Source: Puccinellia tenuiflora (lineage: Eukaryota > Streptophyta > Magnoliopsida > Poales > Poaceae). From it: DNA of 64,000 nt. The position numbers and the translations under genes are program-made. The notes below the pieces were generated by a model, which was not told the DNA's origin, ran no database searches, and worked only from the letters and a program-made list of their open reading frames with translations. The stretch lies in the NCBI GenBank assembly GCA_012064385.1, contig QRDG01001908.1:186001-250000 (forward strand), written 5' to 3'. Shown here piece after piece: positions 1 through 11,753 of the stretch; position 1 is the stretch's first letter, and each line of letters starts with the position of its first letter.

Positions 1-371
1 TAGCCAAACTTTTCCTAATTTTTTCGCTGGTAAGTTAGATGCATCCTGCACAATATGACTAATCTACAGGCATGGCTTGTCTCCGGCTCTCATGAATCTT
101 AAGGGACATGAGTTGTCAGGAGCGTGTCAGCTCAAACTATAAGAGAAGTCATGCAGGGCCTACTTATTCATCAGTGGATAATTAGACGGGTTATAAGAAC
201 CACAGAATGGCTTGCATAGATAGTACATATAAAATATCATAACAAGCAAGTCATCATACGCTGATTGGCACAATTTCAGAGCAAGTAGTTTAAAAAGACC
301 TAACAAGGTTTAAGCACCAGCAGTGCATCATTGCAAAGTTTAAATACCAATAGCACAGCATTACATAGTGA

Positions 372-3300
372 TCAAAAGTCATTCAAGGGATGGTCTTCCA
401 GAGGAGTCGACTTCTCAGCTGGAATCGGAGAGTCCTTCTTCACAGGAGACCTGTCCTTTGTTTGAGCAGTAGAGGCAGGAGTCGGCTTTAAAGGAGGCTT
501 TGTGGCGACTCTCTTCATTTGAAAACCAGTGCCCCTGGGACTCTTCATATGCTTAGCCAGCTCTTCTTGTTTCTGGGCGTCTCCAGAGATAGCTCTTGAA
601 GGAGTGGGCGCAGCAGGAGTCTTCAATGTGGGCTCGGCACCAGGAACAGGAGCCGCCGGCGATGAGGAACTCGGCCCAGTAGAAGAGGATGGGACACCAG
701 CTGGGTCCTGTGAGGGACGGCCAAAGTTTACGATCTCAGGAGTCTCTGGAGCAACTCTTTTGTTCTCCAAATCATAGTGATGAACCCATACCTCAGGGTC
801 CATCTTGTTGGCAATCTCACAAGCATATGGCCGCACCAGCTTCTCCTCAGCCTTGAAGTCGTCTTGGGTGAAGGGTTTGCCATCCTCATGTTGCTCTGGC
901 TTCCCCATAGTAAGCATTGCTGGCTCCAAAACAGTGGGGTAATAGCTATGGGCTAGAGCAAGGATTCTGATGGATGCTCTCCTCAAAGAAGATTGCTTCC
1001 ACAGCCGCATATAACCTGGTGCCCTCGACAACTCGTCCACCAGACGTTCAGGCTCTTTTGGGCACTTGCCCTTCGGGTTCAAATATTTCACCACTGCACG
1101 GGCTCCCTCTTGTAGCCCATGACAGTGGTCAAGCATCTCATGCAATTGCTTGCTAGTGGGCAGTTTGAGCTTTGGGGAGTCAGCCCCTGCAGAAAAGAAA
1201 TCAATGATTGTCAGTCTAAAAGCAGTTCAGAAAGGTGTAGAAAGGAAGTAAGCAAAAGTTACAAACTTACCAAATATATGTTGGCACATGGCCCCAATGC
1301 CCTTGCGGCAAGTGTCGAAGACAGCTTTTAGATCATTGTGAGCCTTTTGGGCAATCCTTTTGGCATCAGCAGATTCTTTCCTAACTTGCTCCAGCTGAGC
1401 AGACAAGACCTTCAGATCCTTCTCAAGTTGAAGGGAGCGTTCTTTTTCAGCTATAGCAGAGCTGGCACTAGATGCTGCCTGGTCCTCAAGCTCCTTCATA
1501 TCTCTCTTCATCTTGGAGATAACGCACTGCAATCACAAGTCAAATTTTGCAAGTCAGCTTTACTAGTCAAGCAGAGAACTCATGAGCTCCAAGTCGTCAC
1601 AAGTTAACAACTTGGCGCTTGGGGGCTACTCAGGAGTCAGTTTTTCTCTTACAACCAGCAGGCATGGGTCCTAGTCAACAAGTCATCAGCTCCAAGTCGT
1701 CGCAGGCTGACAACTCGGCGCTTGGGGGCTACTCGTGGAAAAGTTTTTTTTTTGGGTTCAAGAACCCGACAGATAACAAATCAGCAGCCCCGAGTCCTAG
1801 TAGAGCTAAGGACTCAGTGCTTGGGGGCTACAGTGTGCGAATTTTTCCTACACAGCAGTTAAGTTCAATTTCAAAGCAAAGCACCTATCCTAGTCACAAG
1901 TCACCGCAGACAGGTGCTTGGGGGCTACTGGAATAGGAGGATGCTAGAAAGCATAAAAGGGCAGAAGTCAAAAGGCTTACGGTGTGAATCATGTGAAGAG
2001 ATCTAAGAGCCGCTTGCTCATCATCCTTTAGCCTGGCAGATTGGTCGTTCAAGTCGACTGCTTCAGCATAGGCTTCAGAGAAGGACATGTTATCGGACAC
2101 CCGAAGTCGGCTGTAGTCAATAGATGACTTAGTCTTGATGCTTGGTGGAGCTGCAGGAGTCGCCTTCAAAGGAGCCGGCTGATCTTGAGGCGCAGTGTCA
2201 GGAGTCTTAGTCCTAGAAGAGGGCTGGACAATCTGTGGAGTCGCCGCACGAGTCCTTGAAGGGGACTCGGGAATGATGGGAGCTGTAGTTGCACCAGCAG
2301 ATGCAGCAGTGGAGGGACCTGTCCTCGTGCTTGTTGTTTGAGAAGCCGAAGGAGGGACAGGTCCACGACCAGATGTGACATCAGTCATGCCTGGGAGCTT
2401 GGTTACCTTGACGCAAGGCCGAGCCCTGAAACATACAAAGACAGAAGTCAGCAATAAATCTAGTGAAAAGGGAAAAAGCAGAGGTTATTTGAATGCAAGT
2501 AGAGTAAACAGAGGAGTCTTACCCAACATTGGTTTCCAGGTCCAAGGAGGCCTGAGAGTCTGAAGAAGGCATAGACATGCCGGAGTGGTAGGAGTCGTCC
2601 TTGCTGGGAGGAGAAGCTGACTTCCTTTGGTGCGAAATAGGCAGAGGCTCAGGAGTCTCTGTAGGCCCGTCAGAGCGCAGCTTTCTCTTCCTAGCAGCAA
2701 CAACACTCTGCACACGTTCTTCAGGTTTAGCAGGTGAGCGAGTGGACCCAAGGACTCGTGAAAGTGGTACCTTGTGAACAGCCTCTCGAGACCCATTGTG
2801 CTGGGGAGGAAGAAGAGTGGCTTTTGGCTGAGGACTCTTCAGATAAAGAGGGCTGAGCAGCAGTAGTCCCAGAGGTGGTGCGAGCTTGTTTAGTGACAGG
2901 AGCCTCCGAAGAGGACTCGTCTTCATCAGTATCCTCCACAATGGGAGCCTCTTGAGAGGACTCCTCTTCAACAATATCTTCGGTAGGAGCCTCTGGTGAG
3001 GACTCCTCATCATCAACATCGTCTTCAACGGGAGCCTCCTAAGAGGGCTCCTCGTCATCGTCATCAGTGTCTTCTGCCACAGCAGTTCGTTCTGTGACAG
3101 GAGTCTCCTCCTCAACCTCGGCTTCAGCTTCAGCCTCAGCTTCAGTTTTATTCTCAGTGCCAGCTCCAGAGGCCGGCTTCCAGAAGGAGTCGGTGAGCTG
3201 CAAGAAAAGTCAGAAAAATGGCTTAGTAAGCGATACAAGCAAGAGCAAGTTAGAAACGAGGTAAAGTTTAAGCCTTACATCGGGAGCTGGGTTGGTGGAG

Positions 3301-4259
3301 CAGAAGGGCTGGAGCCCAAAGTGTGCCTGGTCCTTCACAGGCTGCCCAGTCAGCTTTTTGATGAGCCGACCGAGCTCAGGACCATCTGACAGCTATTCTG
3401 TCACCCGGAGGTCATCACCCGTGCAGCGAGTATATGAGCAGATAAGCCGAGTCCTAGGACCCAGGGGCTGGATCCTCCAAGTTGTCCAGCAGCCGACTAG
3501 GTCCATGTTCTCTAGATTGTGGGATAAGAGGGACCGAATCCGAGTGATCAAAGGCTTGACTCTTGGCCGGGCGGCCTCTGAGCATCTAGCCTTCATAAGG
3601 GGAGTCGCCCGGAGGCGGTCCTCAGAGAATAGAGGAAGTTTAGGTTCACCTGCATGAGAGGTATCCTGGCAATAGAAGAAAGTTTTCTGCCAATCTTTGA
3701 TGCGATTAGGAAAAACGGGCTTGGGAAAAACGGAATGAAGGCGTCGTTGAAGAGCGACGGCGCCGCATTGAAGGAGAGGGCCCCCAAAAGTTTCGGGCTG
3801 GGGGTTGCAATAGAAAAGTTCGAGCCAGAGGTTAAGATCGGGCTTGATCTGGAGGTAATCCTCACACAGAGTGACGAAGTTGGACAGAGTGAGGATAGAA
3901 TTGGGAGCCATGTCGTGAATCCGTAGCTGATAAAGCTCAAGGAGTTGGCGGAAGAAGAGGTTACCGGGAGGAGTGAACCCGCGGAAAAGATGCTCTATGA
4001 AGATCACCACCTCATCCTTTGCGGGAGCGGGCACCACTTCATCTCCTGGGGCACGAGCCTTCACATTGGACGGAATAAGACCCGTTGACCAGTGCGTCTT
4101 CAATTGCTCGGCGGTAATCGTGGATCCGCCCCAATCGGCAAAAATCGATCGCTTCGAGGAAGATTTGGTGGCGGCGGCGGCCGCGGCGGCGATGTCCATT
4201 GTCCTGCTCGATGAGGAAGCTTTGGCCTTGGGAGCAGCCTTTGCGCGCCTGGGTGCCAT
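372..4259 (-). pseudogene. Five-exon antisense gene, 'putative gypsy type transposon' (Transposase_28-like) protein, broken
   Basis: Start ATG is at 4259 (product begins MAPRRAKAAPKAKASSSS). Exons inferred from open frames and splice signals: 4259-3279, 3197-2523, 2425-1981, 1526-1271, 1186-372. Donors are GTAAGG, GTAAGA, GTAAGC and GTAAGT; acceptors end in CAG. Exon 1 holds the domain usually called putative gypsy type transposon, with text such as GFTPPGNLFFRQLLELYQL and NLWLELFYC. Exon 2 is acidic with imperfect EAP repeats. Exon 3 is Pro/Ser/Thr rich. Exon 4 reads as a coiled coil (KELEDQAASSASSAIAEKE). Exon 5 ends in a low-complexity Pro/Ser tail. Damage: a TAG in exon 1 near 3392, a TAG in exon 2 near 3040 and a one-base-type frame change near 2810. 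Similar proteins in grasses are often annotated as host genes; here it is clearly carried by a retroelement. Its function is not known to me. Confidence 0.8.
1590..1935 (+). repeat. Four PPT-like modules inside an intron of the antisense gene
   Basis: Four imperfect copies each end in CTTGGGGGCTAC. Most also carry an upstream block resembling AAGTCGTCGCAGGCTGACAA. They lie in the third intron of the antisense gene, read on plus. The G-rich end matches the tract directly before the 3' LTR (GGGGGCTAC at 4788-4796). The same module, inverted, recurs in the minus-strand element at 13812 and 26036-26340. I infer internal duplication of the region next to the polypurine tract. Confidence 0.75.
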
Positions 4260-4412
4260 GGCGAGCGGGCGGTGTGTGCTGAGCGCGGGAAGAGATGAGC
4301 GCAAAGAGAAAGGGGAGATTTGAGCTGAAGGGGCAAGTGAGGGTTTTTGAGACCTAACCCTTCGCAATCTATAAAGGGGTAAAAACCATAGAGAGTTACA
4401 GAGGTGGTCCAC

Positions 4413-4796
4413 AATGAACTGTGGATAATGATTCGGTGGCTAAAAGCCAGATAGGAAATGATAATAGAAAAACTAAAGTCACAGAAGTGGAAGAAGCCGG
4501 CTTGTCTCAGAATGGCGAGTCCTGTGACAGTGAGAGTCGGGTCATTTAGTCCTTGTTCACAAGAGTCATAACAAACTCGGCCTGTTAGTGCAAAGGCAAG
4601 AGTGGTGGCTTGAACAAGGGAAAAGGATGGACTCATTTTATGTGTGTATTATGTTTTTATGCAGGAATTCATCTTGGAGCTAGCAGCAGGCGACTCCTGA
4701 ATTGGTGACTCAGATTGAAGAAGTCGATCCAGGGAGTCGACCTAAGAAGTCAGAAGAAGCCGCTAAAGCTGCGCCCAAGATAAATTCGGGGGCTAC
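4413..4796 (+). other. Non-coding 3' region and polypurine-like tract
   Basis: This stretch lies between the antisense gene and the LTR. I see no coding region. It ends in AATTCGGGGGCTAC (4783-4796), the tract expected for plus-strand priming directly before the LTR. The first part is probably the promoter and 5' leader side of the antisense gene (inference). Confidence 0.6.
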
Positions 4797-5350
4797 TGAT
4801 GGGGGGATACTTTATAGGTAGGCCCATGGACCCGGAAAGTAGACCCGCCAAGACCAAGAAGGCCAAAGCCGAGTCACGTATCAAGTCGCATGGGCTGGGC
4901 TGAAGACAAGCCGACCAAGGCCCATGATGGAGAAGGGACTCGTCAACAAAGAGTCCAAGTACAACCCGGAGCCCTAACTTGGAAGACCAAGAGGAAGAAT
5001 AGGACTCCGTGTTCTAGCATGACTCGGTGTAGGTTGTAAGTCCAGAGACCCGGCCACCTTAATAAGCGGGGTCTTGAACCTTAGGTAGATAAGTTCTTAG
5101 CAATCCAGAAGCCTTGAGAGAGATACCAAGTCGCCGACTCCCGAGAGAGGAGCCGGAACCCTGTAATCGATACCAGATCTAGAGCAATAAAGAGAAGCAG
5201 GAAGTAGGTCTTTACCTCTAATCAAGAGGGGCCGAACCTGGGTAAATCCGTGTCGCTAGGCGAGATTAACCTCTCCTACGTACTTCGTGCATCAATGGCC
5301 CCAGAACTCACCTTCCCAGAGGAAGGACTTGCCGTGACAACCCCACGACA
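4797..5350 (+). repeat. 3' LTR (554 bp) of the Tat-like element
   Basis: It starts TGATGGGGGGATAC and ends CCACCCCACGACA-type sequence (CCCCACGACA), with TG..CA termini. The GAACCTGGGTAAA motif near 5235 is typical of the R/U5 part of grass gypsy LTRs of this type. The 3' end resembles the end of the LTR at 55559-56494, which is followed by a primer binding site and so supports the boundary. Confidence 0.75.
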
Positions 5351-5355
5351 ATATG
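5351..5355. other. Right target-site copy (ATATG) of the Tat-like insertion
   Basis: The bases after the LTR (ATATG) are followed by the exact continuation of the host LTR seen uninterrupted around 11942-11960. The left copy is outside the window. Confidence 0.55.
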
Positions 5356-5594
5356 CTTTTTTGTCGTAGAGTCTGCAATGTGCCAGTTGTTCCACAAGTC
5401 TCGGTCTCTTTACTATATGTGATAGCGATGTCTGAGCTTATGGCATGATCGAGGTGTTGTGTGCCGATGATCCATTCTGAGCACACCTGCCAATGGGTTT
5501 TGGCCTGGGATTTGTAAACCCAGTAACCCTCAATTGTGTAGCATGACCGGTTGTACAACGCTTCACTGTATAGTTCTGGGGTCGGGGCGCTACA
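5351..5594 (+). repeat. Last 244 bp of LTR 1 of the 3.9-kb-LTR tandem
   Basis: Nearly identical to 11942-12185 and 34249-34492, ending GGTCGGGGCGCTACA. The rest of this LTR must lie left of the window, displaced by the Tat-like insertion. Confidence 0.85.
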
Positions 5595-8270
5595 AGTTGG
5601 TATCAGAGCAGGACTGCCTATAGGAAACCCTTTCTATTGGTCGATGTCGAGTCTAGTTCGTGAAAATTATTTTTAACCTAAAAATGAGTTGTGAAAACCA
5701 TCTTAGGATTCTTTTTACTCCTTACCCAATTCGCTCTGATCTCGGTGTCATCTTACCTCTATTTGATTTAACGGTTTTTCTGATCGTCTGCAAAGTTCAA
5801 ATCTTTAGGATCACGGGGTTGGGTTCTATCTTTAGTTACGGGTTAACCTTGCTCGTCTACAAATTCTAAAGCCAAAGAAAGGAAGTGTTGCGGATCGTCA
5901 AGAAATTCCTTTGCATTAGCCAAAGATCTTGAACCGAAGGTCCCGGATTGTGCTAGGGCTCAGGTGTAATGATTCATGAGGGTTGTCACCCTTGTGAGCA
6001 TTATGCTATTGTGAGTCCCGGTGCATGAAGCTGATCTTTAACCCAAGATCTTTTCCGTTGAACCCTGGTGTCAATTGTCAAACCCTACATCAGGTTGGCA
6101 AAATTGAAGTTAGTCTTCAAGCTCGAGATTGCAACCGTAATTGTTCTGCTCAACAATGCTCCACTCTGTCACTAGCTTTAGCTAGACTATCTGTCAAAGA
6201 ACCATCTGAATCACGACAAGATTGCTCCTAGCGAGTGGTCCATCAGTATTTGTGATTCCTCCAACCACACTCATTCCTGAAACCCTTTCGGCACTAGTTG
6301 TCGGAAGAGTGCTAACAAGGGCTTCTGCAATCACTTGAGATTGTTGTTAGCCCGTTTCTTGCTCTAGATCTGTCATTCCGTCCTCTTTCTGTCAGTTGAC
6401 AATCAAGTTTTATTGTGCATTGGGGTGTTCTGATGCATGTTATTCCTTGTAGTACGTCAAGGCATTTTCCACTTCGGGAATGTCAGGAGAAACAAACTCC
6501 GGTACTTTGTCCATTTCTCGAACCAGGTCAAAGTTTTGTGATTCGCGGAGTAAGAGCTTGTTTAGCTTTTGTTCCGTTCCACCTTGTAGTGTCACCCTCT
6601 TTTATATCGAGAAGTCGTGCTTAGTCTCATGACGTACTTGATGAAGTGATGCTCTTACCCTTCCTTATCCATCTACCTACGAGCTACCCGGGCTCGAGAA
6701 TGTCGAGGATGCATATCGTTGTGGTAATCGGATATTCTTAGCAATTGATATTGTTTTGAAATCCAAAGACTTTGGTGGCACTCTTAGCCTGATTGGTAAT
6801 CATATCATCCGGCTGAGTTGTCTGTGTTGCCAAGTCCATTCGTTCAGGTGCACCTTCGGTCAACGAGTTAGATTCATGCCGAAACTCTCAAGACCGCGTC
6901 TTTTCTTGAAAAGCAAGTTCTCTCTCGCCACTAGTGACGTTTGTAGCTATTGATCCGAGTGAAGTTCGCTTTGCCTCCTCGGGTTAAATCACAAGTTGGT
7001 TATGCATACGTGCATCATGGAGCTGGTAGGTTATTACCTCCCGTTCTCTGATTAAGCCATGTGTGCACACCAAGCCCTGACCGAGTCGTTCCTAAATAAA
7101 AAGAAGTTGTCAAATTTGATCAGCTCACCGGTATTTCCCAATCATGAATCAGTTGGGCTTCATTGTTTGGAGTTCATGCTGGTTCAATTTCCTCTAGGTA
7201 ATCGTGACCACCTGGAACTCCCAATCTAGCTCGTGTTTTGGAGCTTGAACCGGTAGCCCATGTCTTGCAAATCTAGTTACCTTGCATTGGGGCTAACTTC
7301 CGCAAACTCCTTCCATACCTGCTAGGCCGAAGTATCTGCACACCTACCCAACTCTGAACCTCAAGCAGAAATGATGCTTGGTGGTTTACCAAGAGCATGA
7401 CCTAGATCTTTTAGTAAACCTGATGAGTACGGTGTTGTGGTTCAAGCACCTCATCGGAAGATCTGTTGACGAAATCCCTTCAATCATGAAAAATCACCCA
7501 CTATCCGTGAGTATCATGGGTAGTTTATCCTAATAGTTCCCCTAAGGTCCTTCCTCTATCTTCAAGTACGATTTCGCTGGAGGATTGATTGAAGGCTATT
7601 CTGAAGCCGGAGTGTGACGTCTAGTATCTCAAGTAGAACCTCACTACGAAGTTGCTAAATATCTATCGGTCAATCCTCCTACTCCATCTATCTTGTGACA
7701 ATATCTCGTTATGAGGTTTTACCTCTCTATTTAATTGTGGATCAAATGCTATATCCTTCCCACCTCGGTGAAATCAAGGTTTTGCCCAATCACTCGGACG
7801 TTGGGTAAATTCATTCGTCCCGTTAGGGCCGAGCTTCCAACCTTACGGAAACGTCTAGTACGTCACAAGCGTGGAGTCCAAAAGAAGGTGTATTTTCTCC
7901 TCACGGTGCTTCAAATCCCTATGGTCTACACAGTGGGTGGTTTGAAGTATTGTCATGGCCTGGAACAATTGATCGGTTGTCCTATCCTCGACTCGACCTT
8001 TGTTTGGTAAAGTCATTCCTTTTTCCTAAATGGCTTATGGTTTTGGGCAAAGTGTATAACTCCAACCCTCGGAGAAAACTTGCCTAACGCATTTAGCTAT
8101 CTTCTGTCCTTTCCGCTAGTTTGGCATGTCTTGTTGGTTAGCCCAATCCCTACAACAAGGAAGATCATCGTGAGATCGGGAAGACCGTGGGAGATGTGTG
8201 TTGTCAGTTCCCCTCATCCCTTCTTCTACTCTAGGATCTCGGGACGAGATTCCTGTAAGGGGGGTAGAGT
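5595..8270 (+). mobile_element. Internal region 1 of the non-autonomous 3.9-kb-LTR family
   Basis: It begins with AGT and the primer binding site TGGTATCAGAGC (5598-5609, complementary to initiator Met tRNA by known plant convention). It ends with a palindrome and PPT before the LTR at 8271. At 2676 bp it has no convincing protein: only short ORFs (for example 7735-8010) without a recognisable domain. A second copy is at 12186-12782 plus 28453-30539. The right half is related to 38999-40054, which belongs to an element with reverse transcriptase remnants, so this is probably a decayed derivative of a coding element. Confidence 0.8.
8236..8270 (+). promoter_or_regulatory. Palindrome and polypurine tract before the LTR
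   Basis: ATCTCG-GGA-CGAGAT (8236-8250) is a perfect 6-bp inverted repeat with a 3-base loop. It is followed by CCTGTAAGGGGGGTAGAGT, whose AAGGGGGG core is a good plus-strand priming tract. The same arrangement occurs before the LTRs at 40055 and 51391 and, without the G run, at 18081. Confidence 0.7.
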
Positions 8271-9151
8271 TGTAACAGCCCCAGATTGGTACCCTAAAAT
8301 ATGGGCCAAATTTTCACTTTTTGCTTTGCATTTGCATCATGGCATACTTATTTAAATTGCTAATTCTAAACAAAGCAACACTTATAAATTAAAAACTAGG
8401 GAAGCAAAACCCTTCCCAAGAAGTTCAAACCAAATACATTACTCAAGATGGCAAAACCCAAGTAACTTTGAACTTCCAAATTGTTCAGGAAGTTTCAATC
8501 ACCCAATTATAATTATTTGGTAAAGGCAAATTCTTAATAAGCAAATAAACAAATTTGAGAAGTCCATTCGGTTCAATTCAAATCCTATTTTGGGAACCAA
8601 GTTAAACTTTCCAAAAATTCAAAATAAAATAATGGGGAGCTTCATTAATACAATATGAGCCTCCATAAATATTTTCATAATTTATTGAATTGCCAAAGTG
8701 CTTCAAATAAATGCTTTTTGCAAATTATCACAAATGATCAAATAGCAACAATATGAATAAAATTGAATCTAAACAATTTATTTTGATACAACAATTTTTG
8801 TGGAGCTTCCTCATGACATGGGGAGCCCATTTAAATTTTTGCAGATTTTATAAAAATGTTTAAGTGCCCATTTTTTAATCGCCAAAGTCTGTTGATGGAC
8901 CTTTTTGCAAAGAATTTAAATCTGCCAAGGGGGTTTTTGGAATTTGGCCTTCTCCTCCACTGTGGCGACAGTGTACGGCACACTGCCGCCATGCCGCCAG
9001 CCATGCCGCGCCGTCCCCATGCCGCCCACCTGCCATGGCCCCTCGGGAGGATATGGAGGCCGCCCCGTCGTCACCTGCTTCCCCGCATCCATTTTCCCCT
9101 CCCCGTTTTTCCCCCGACCAAACCCTAGCTTATCAGTGCTGCTGCCGCTGA

Positions 9152-11753
9152 GCCGATGACGCCGCCGTCGAATCGTCGCCGATAGAAGCCTCCCCGGAGC
9201 GAGCCAAGACCGGCGTCCACTCCGCCTCGCCGTCAGCTTCCTCCTCGCCGGCAGAATCGTCCTGGGGCCGCGCGAATCGTCACCGCCGCTCGTTTCCCTC
9301 CTCCTCTAGTAGCCGTCGAGCCGCGGCTTTCCCTCGCCAAACGCCGTCGTCTCCGACCTCCGTGAGCTCCGTCGAGCACGCCGTTGTCTCCGCCTCGACG
9401 CGCTCTACCTCTGCACCGCGTGAATCGACAAGGGGCGGCCGAAGTCGCCGACGCCGTCCTTTTCCCCTCCGCTCTGTCCGCCGCCGTCCGAGCACCAACA
9501 AGACGTCGTCCGGCCACCCCGGCCCTTGCCGCCCCCTCCGACAAGTTTCTGGTGAGCTCGCGGTCCAGCTGGACACCCTACTTCGTCCCTTCCTCTTCCC
9601 TTTGTCGTCTCGCCATCGCTCGTCGCCGCCGGTCGGGGCGTTTGACCAGCCACGTGCGCTTGGTCGCCCGGCCTGGCCTCGGTTTGGGCCGGCACGAGGC
9701 CGGACCCTTCGACCACTCTCCCGGCCTGCGCCCCAGCCTGGGCCGGCAAAAGGCCGGACCTCTCGGGCTGGTGCCCGGCCTGTAGCCCGGCCTGGCCGGC
9801 CTGAGGCCGGCCTGTCTGGCCTTTAGCTTTTCCTTTTGAATTACAAAGCAAATTAAAACTTTTCCTATCATTTGGAAACATCGCCTTGCCCTTTTGAATA
9901 AATAAATCTGCCTTTAATTAAGAATTCCTAGAATGGGTTAAATAATACCCAAATTGGGAAAAATCATAACTTATTAAATATTTATCCAAAAATTATGAAT
10001 AAAATATCAAAGTGATCAACATGTCAAATGCTATCAAACCATGTACTTATCACATCATGATCACAAATATTTATTGATGTTATTCATAATTTGTTTTAAA
10101 AGAGTTAAATCCAAATAATTATTTAAATCACTATTTATTCATCGGGGCTCCGAAAATTACAAATGTGGTACCAAAATGATCGAAAGAACAAACCCTATAC
10201 TTTCATGTCATGTTCATACATATTGAGCCAATTCTCTAATAATGTAATGATTTATAAGTATTGTGGTCACTAAGATAAATATGGAGTTGCGTCCAAATAA
10301 TTGCACTAATTATTTGGAACTCCATTTAATTTGTTAAATAATCTAAATGTTAATATCAATGCATCAACTTGTCATGTCATCATGTTATTGTGCATTGCAT
10401 CTTGTGTTCGTGTGATTTATTTGTTGTTTGTGTTGCTTTTGGGTATCGATAGATTTCGGAGTCGAGGTTAACGCTACCTACCCCGACGAGCAGTACTACA
10501 CGCCCCGGCAGCAACGCAAGAGATAACCTAACCTTCTTGGCATCTAGCATCCTATGATTTTATCAACTTATTTTATCCACCATAATATTGCATGCGATTC
10601 AAATGACATTTTTGATCAAGACATAGAGTATCCTATGAATGCATGTTTTTCCCCGAGCCAATCACATGTATCCCTACCTATGAATCTTAGTGTTGATGTG
10701 TTGGCCGGAGACAAGAATATAATTGTTGTATTTATATGCTTAGCTATGCTTAGCCATGCTTAGTCAAATGCTAGAAATGTCCGTTGTTGAATTGCATAAT
10801 TGTTGATGTTGATGGAATGTTTCGGACATGGTGGATATGTGGGGTGTTTAATTAAAATGCTAAGAAGGCTTGGGTGAGTTGCCATCGGGGATGGTGTTTT
10901 GCCTCACTCTTGCCCCTAGGTGCGAGTTGTTGTCTCTAGACTCAAGATCGAGCGTGCTGCCATTGGTGGGTGTATGGGCGCCTTACTGACCAAATAATTT
11001 GTGAGGGGCTTGTCAAGGGTCCTCTAGTTAGCTATTTCCATTTGCGTGTGAGTGTGTGGGTGGAAAAAGGAACGAGGATGGTGGTGTTTAGGATGTGGCC
11101 GCGGGGCAGGGCGTTGGAGGCGCTGAACTTGTCCTTCCGCACACTGATCGCCCTTGAGTAAGCCTCATGCATTGTAAAGGTCTAACCGTGCCCGCTCGCC
11201 GGCCTTCCCCGGAAGAGGGCGAATTAGGTGAGCCGAACGGTACCAATGGGTAAAATAGTAAAGCCCTGCAGGGTTTAATCTTTTTGAAAAGCCGTGTCCG
11301 CGGTTATGGATGACTTGGGAACGGATATACGAGACCATAAAGAACCTTAACCTAATTAATTAATTTGGCAGCTAAAGGTTGCATTACAACGTGTGACCAA
11401 AGGTTCATTTCCTCGAGGGGGATTCAAGGGAGTGCCTTTGTGTGAGATGAGTGGTTATGGCTACAAGTAGGTTCTATGAGAACCGAGTATGAAAGTTTAC
11501 TCTCTTACCCCCTTTATGAAAATATTCTGAGTAGACGGTGCCATGTGTCATTTATGTCTAGTTTATGAAAATTAGCTTTATGCAAAAATAGCTACATATG
11601 TAGCTTTAGAGCCTCCGTCAATCATTGGGCCTATATCGCCCTACTAAACTTGCGAGTACATCGTACTCAGTCTCTCTTTGCTGCCTTTATATTTGTATTT
11701 CAGAGGAGGACGACACCGAGCAGCTAGGTGGGTTCTTCGTGGACATCGACTAG
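9152..11753 (+). pseudogene. LTR-resident three-exon ORF (copy in LTR 2), start lost
   Basis: Exon 1 is open from 9152 to 9551 and ends at donor GTGAGC. Exon 2 is 10453-10515, after TATCGATAG, followed by GCAAGAG. Exon 3 is 11704-11753, after TATTTGTATTTCAG, ending TAG. Phase is compatible throughout: the junction base G plus AT gives Asp. Exon 2 contains YPDEQYYTPRQQ; exon 3 gives an acidic tail ending GGFFVDID. Exon 1 shares ESSWGRANRHRR with the ESGWESGNRCRR of the Tekay-type LTR copy in the same frame. No in-frame ATG remains before 9152 and a TGA is at 9149-9151, so this copy is likely dead. The gene model is inference; there is no known domain. Confidence 0.4.
9650..9830 (+). repeat. 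GGCCGG-rich degenerate short repeats in the LTR
   Basis: Degenerate repeats built on GGCCTG and GGCCGG lie just after the proposed exon 1 donor. Equivalent arrays occur at 31905-32065, 45860-46070 and 52615-52820. Confidence 0.6.

Larger units (their letters stand above)
1..5350 (+). mobile_element. 3' portion of a Tat-like Ty3/gypsy element carrying an antisense gene
   Basis: This segment ends in an LTR (4797-5350) preceded by a G-rich polypurine-like tract, so the element's sense strand is plus and its 5' half lies left of the window. No gag or pol is visible. Instead most of the internal DNA is a multi-exon gene on the opposite strand, between where pol would end and the 3' LTR. Extra antisense ORFs in this position are known in plant Tat-type elements (established knowledge). 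The insertion sits in the LTR of the next element: the bases after it, ATATG CTTTT, continue that LTR as seen intact near 11942. Element identity is inferred from this layout, because the enzymatic domains are outside the window. Confidence 0.75.
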
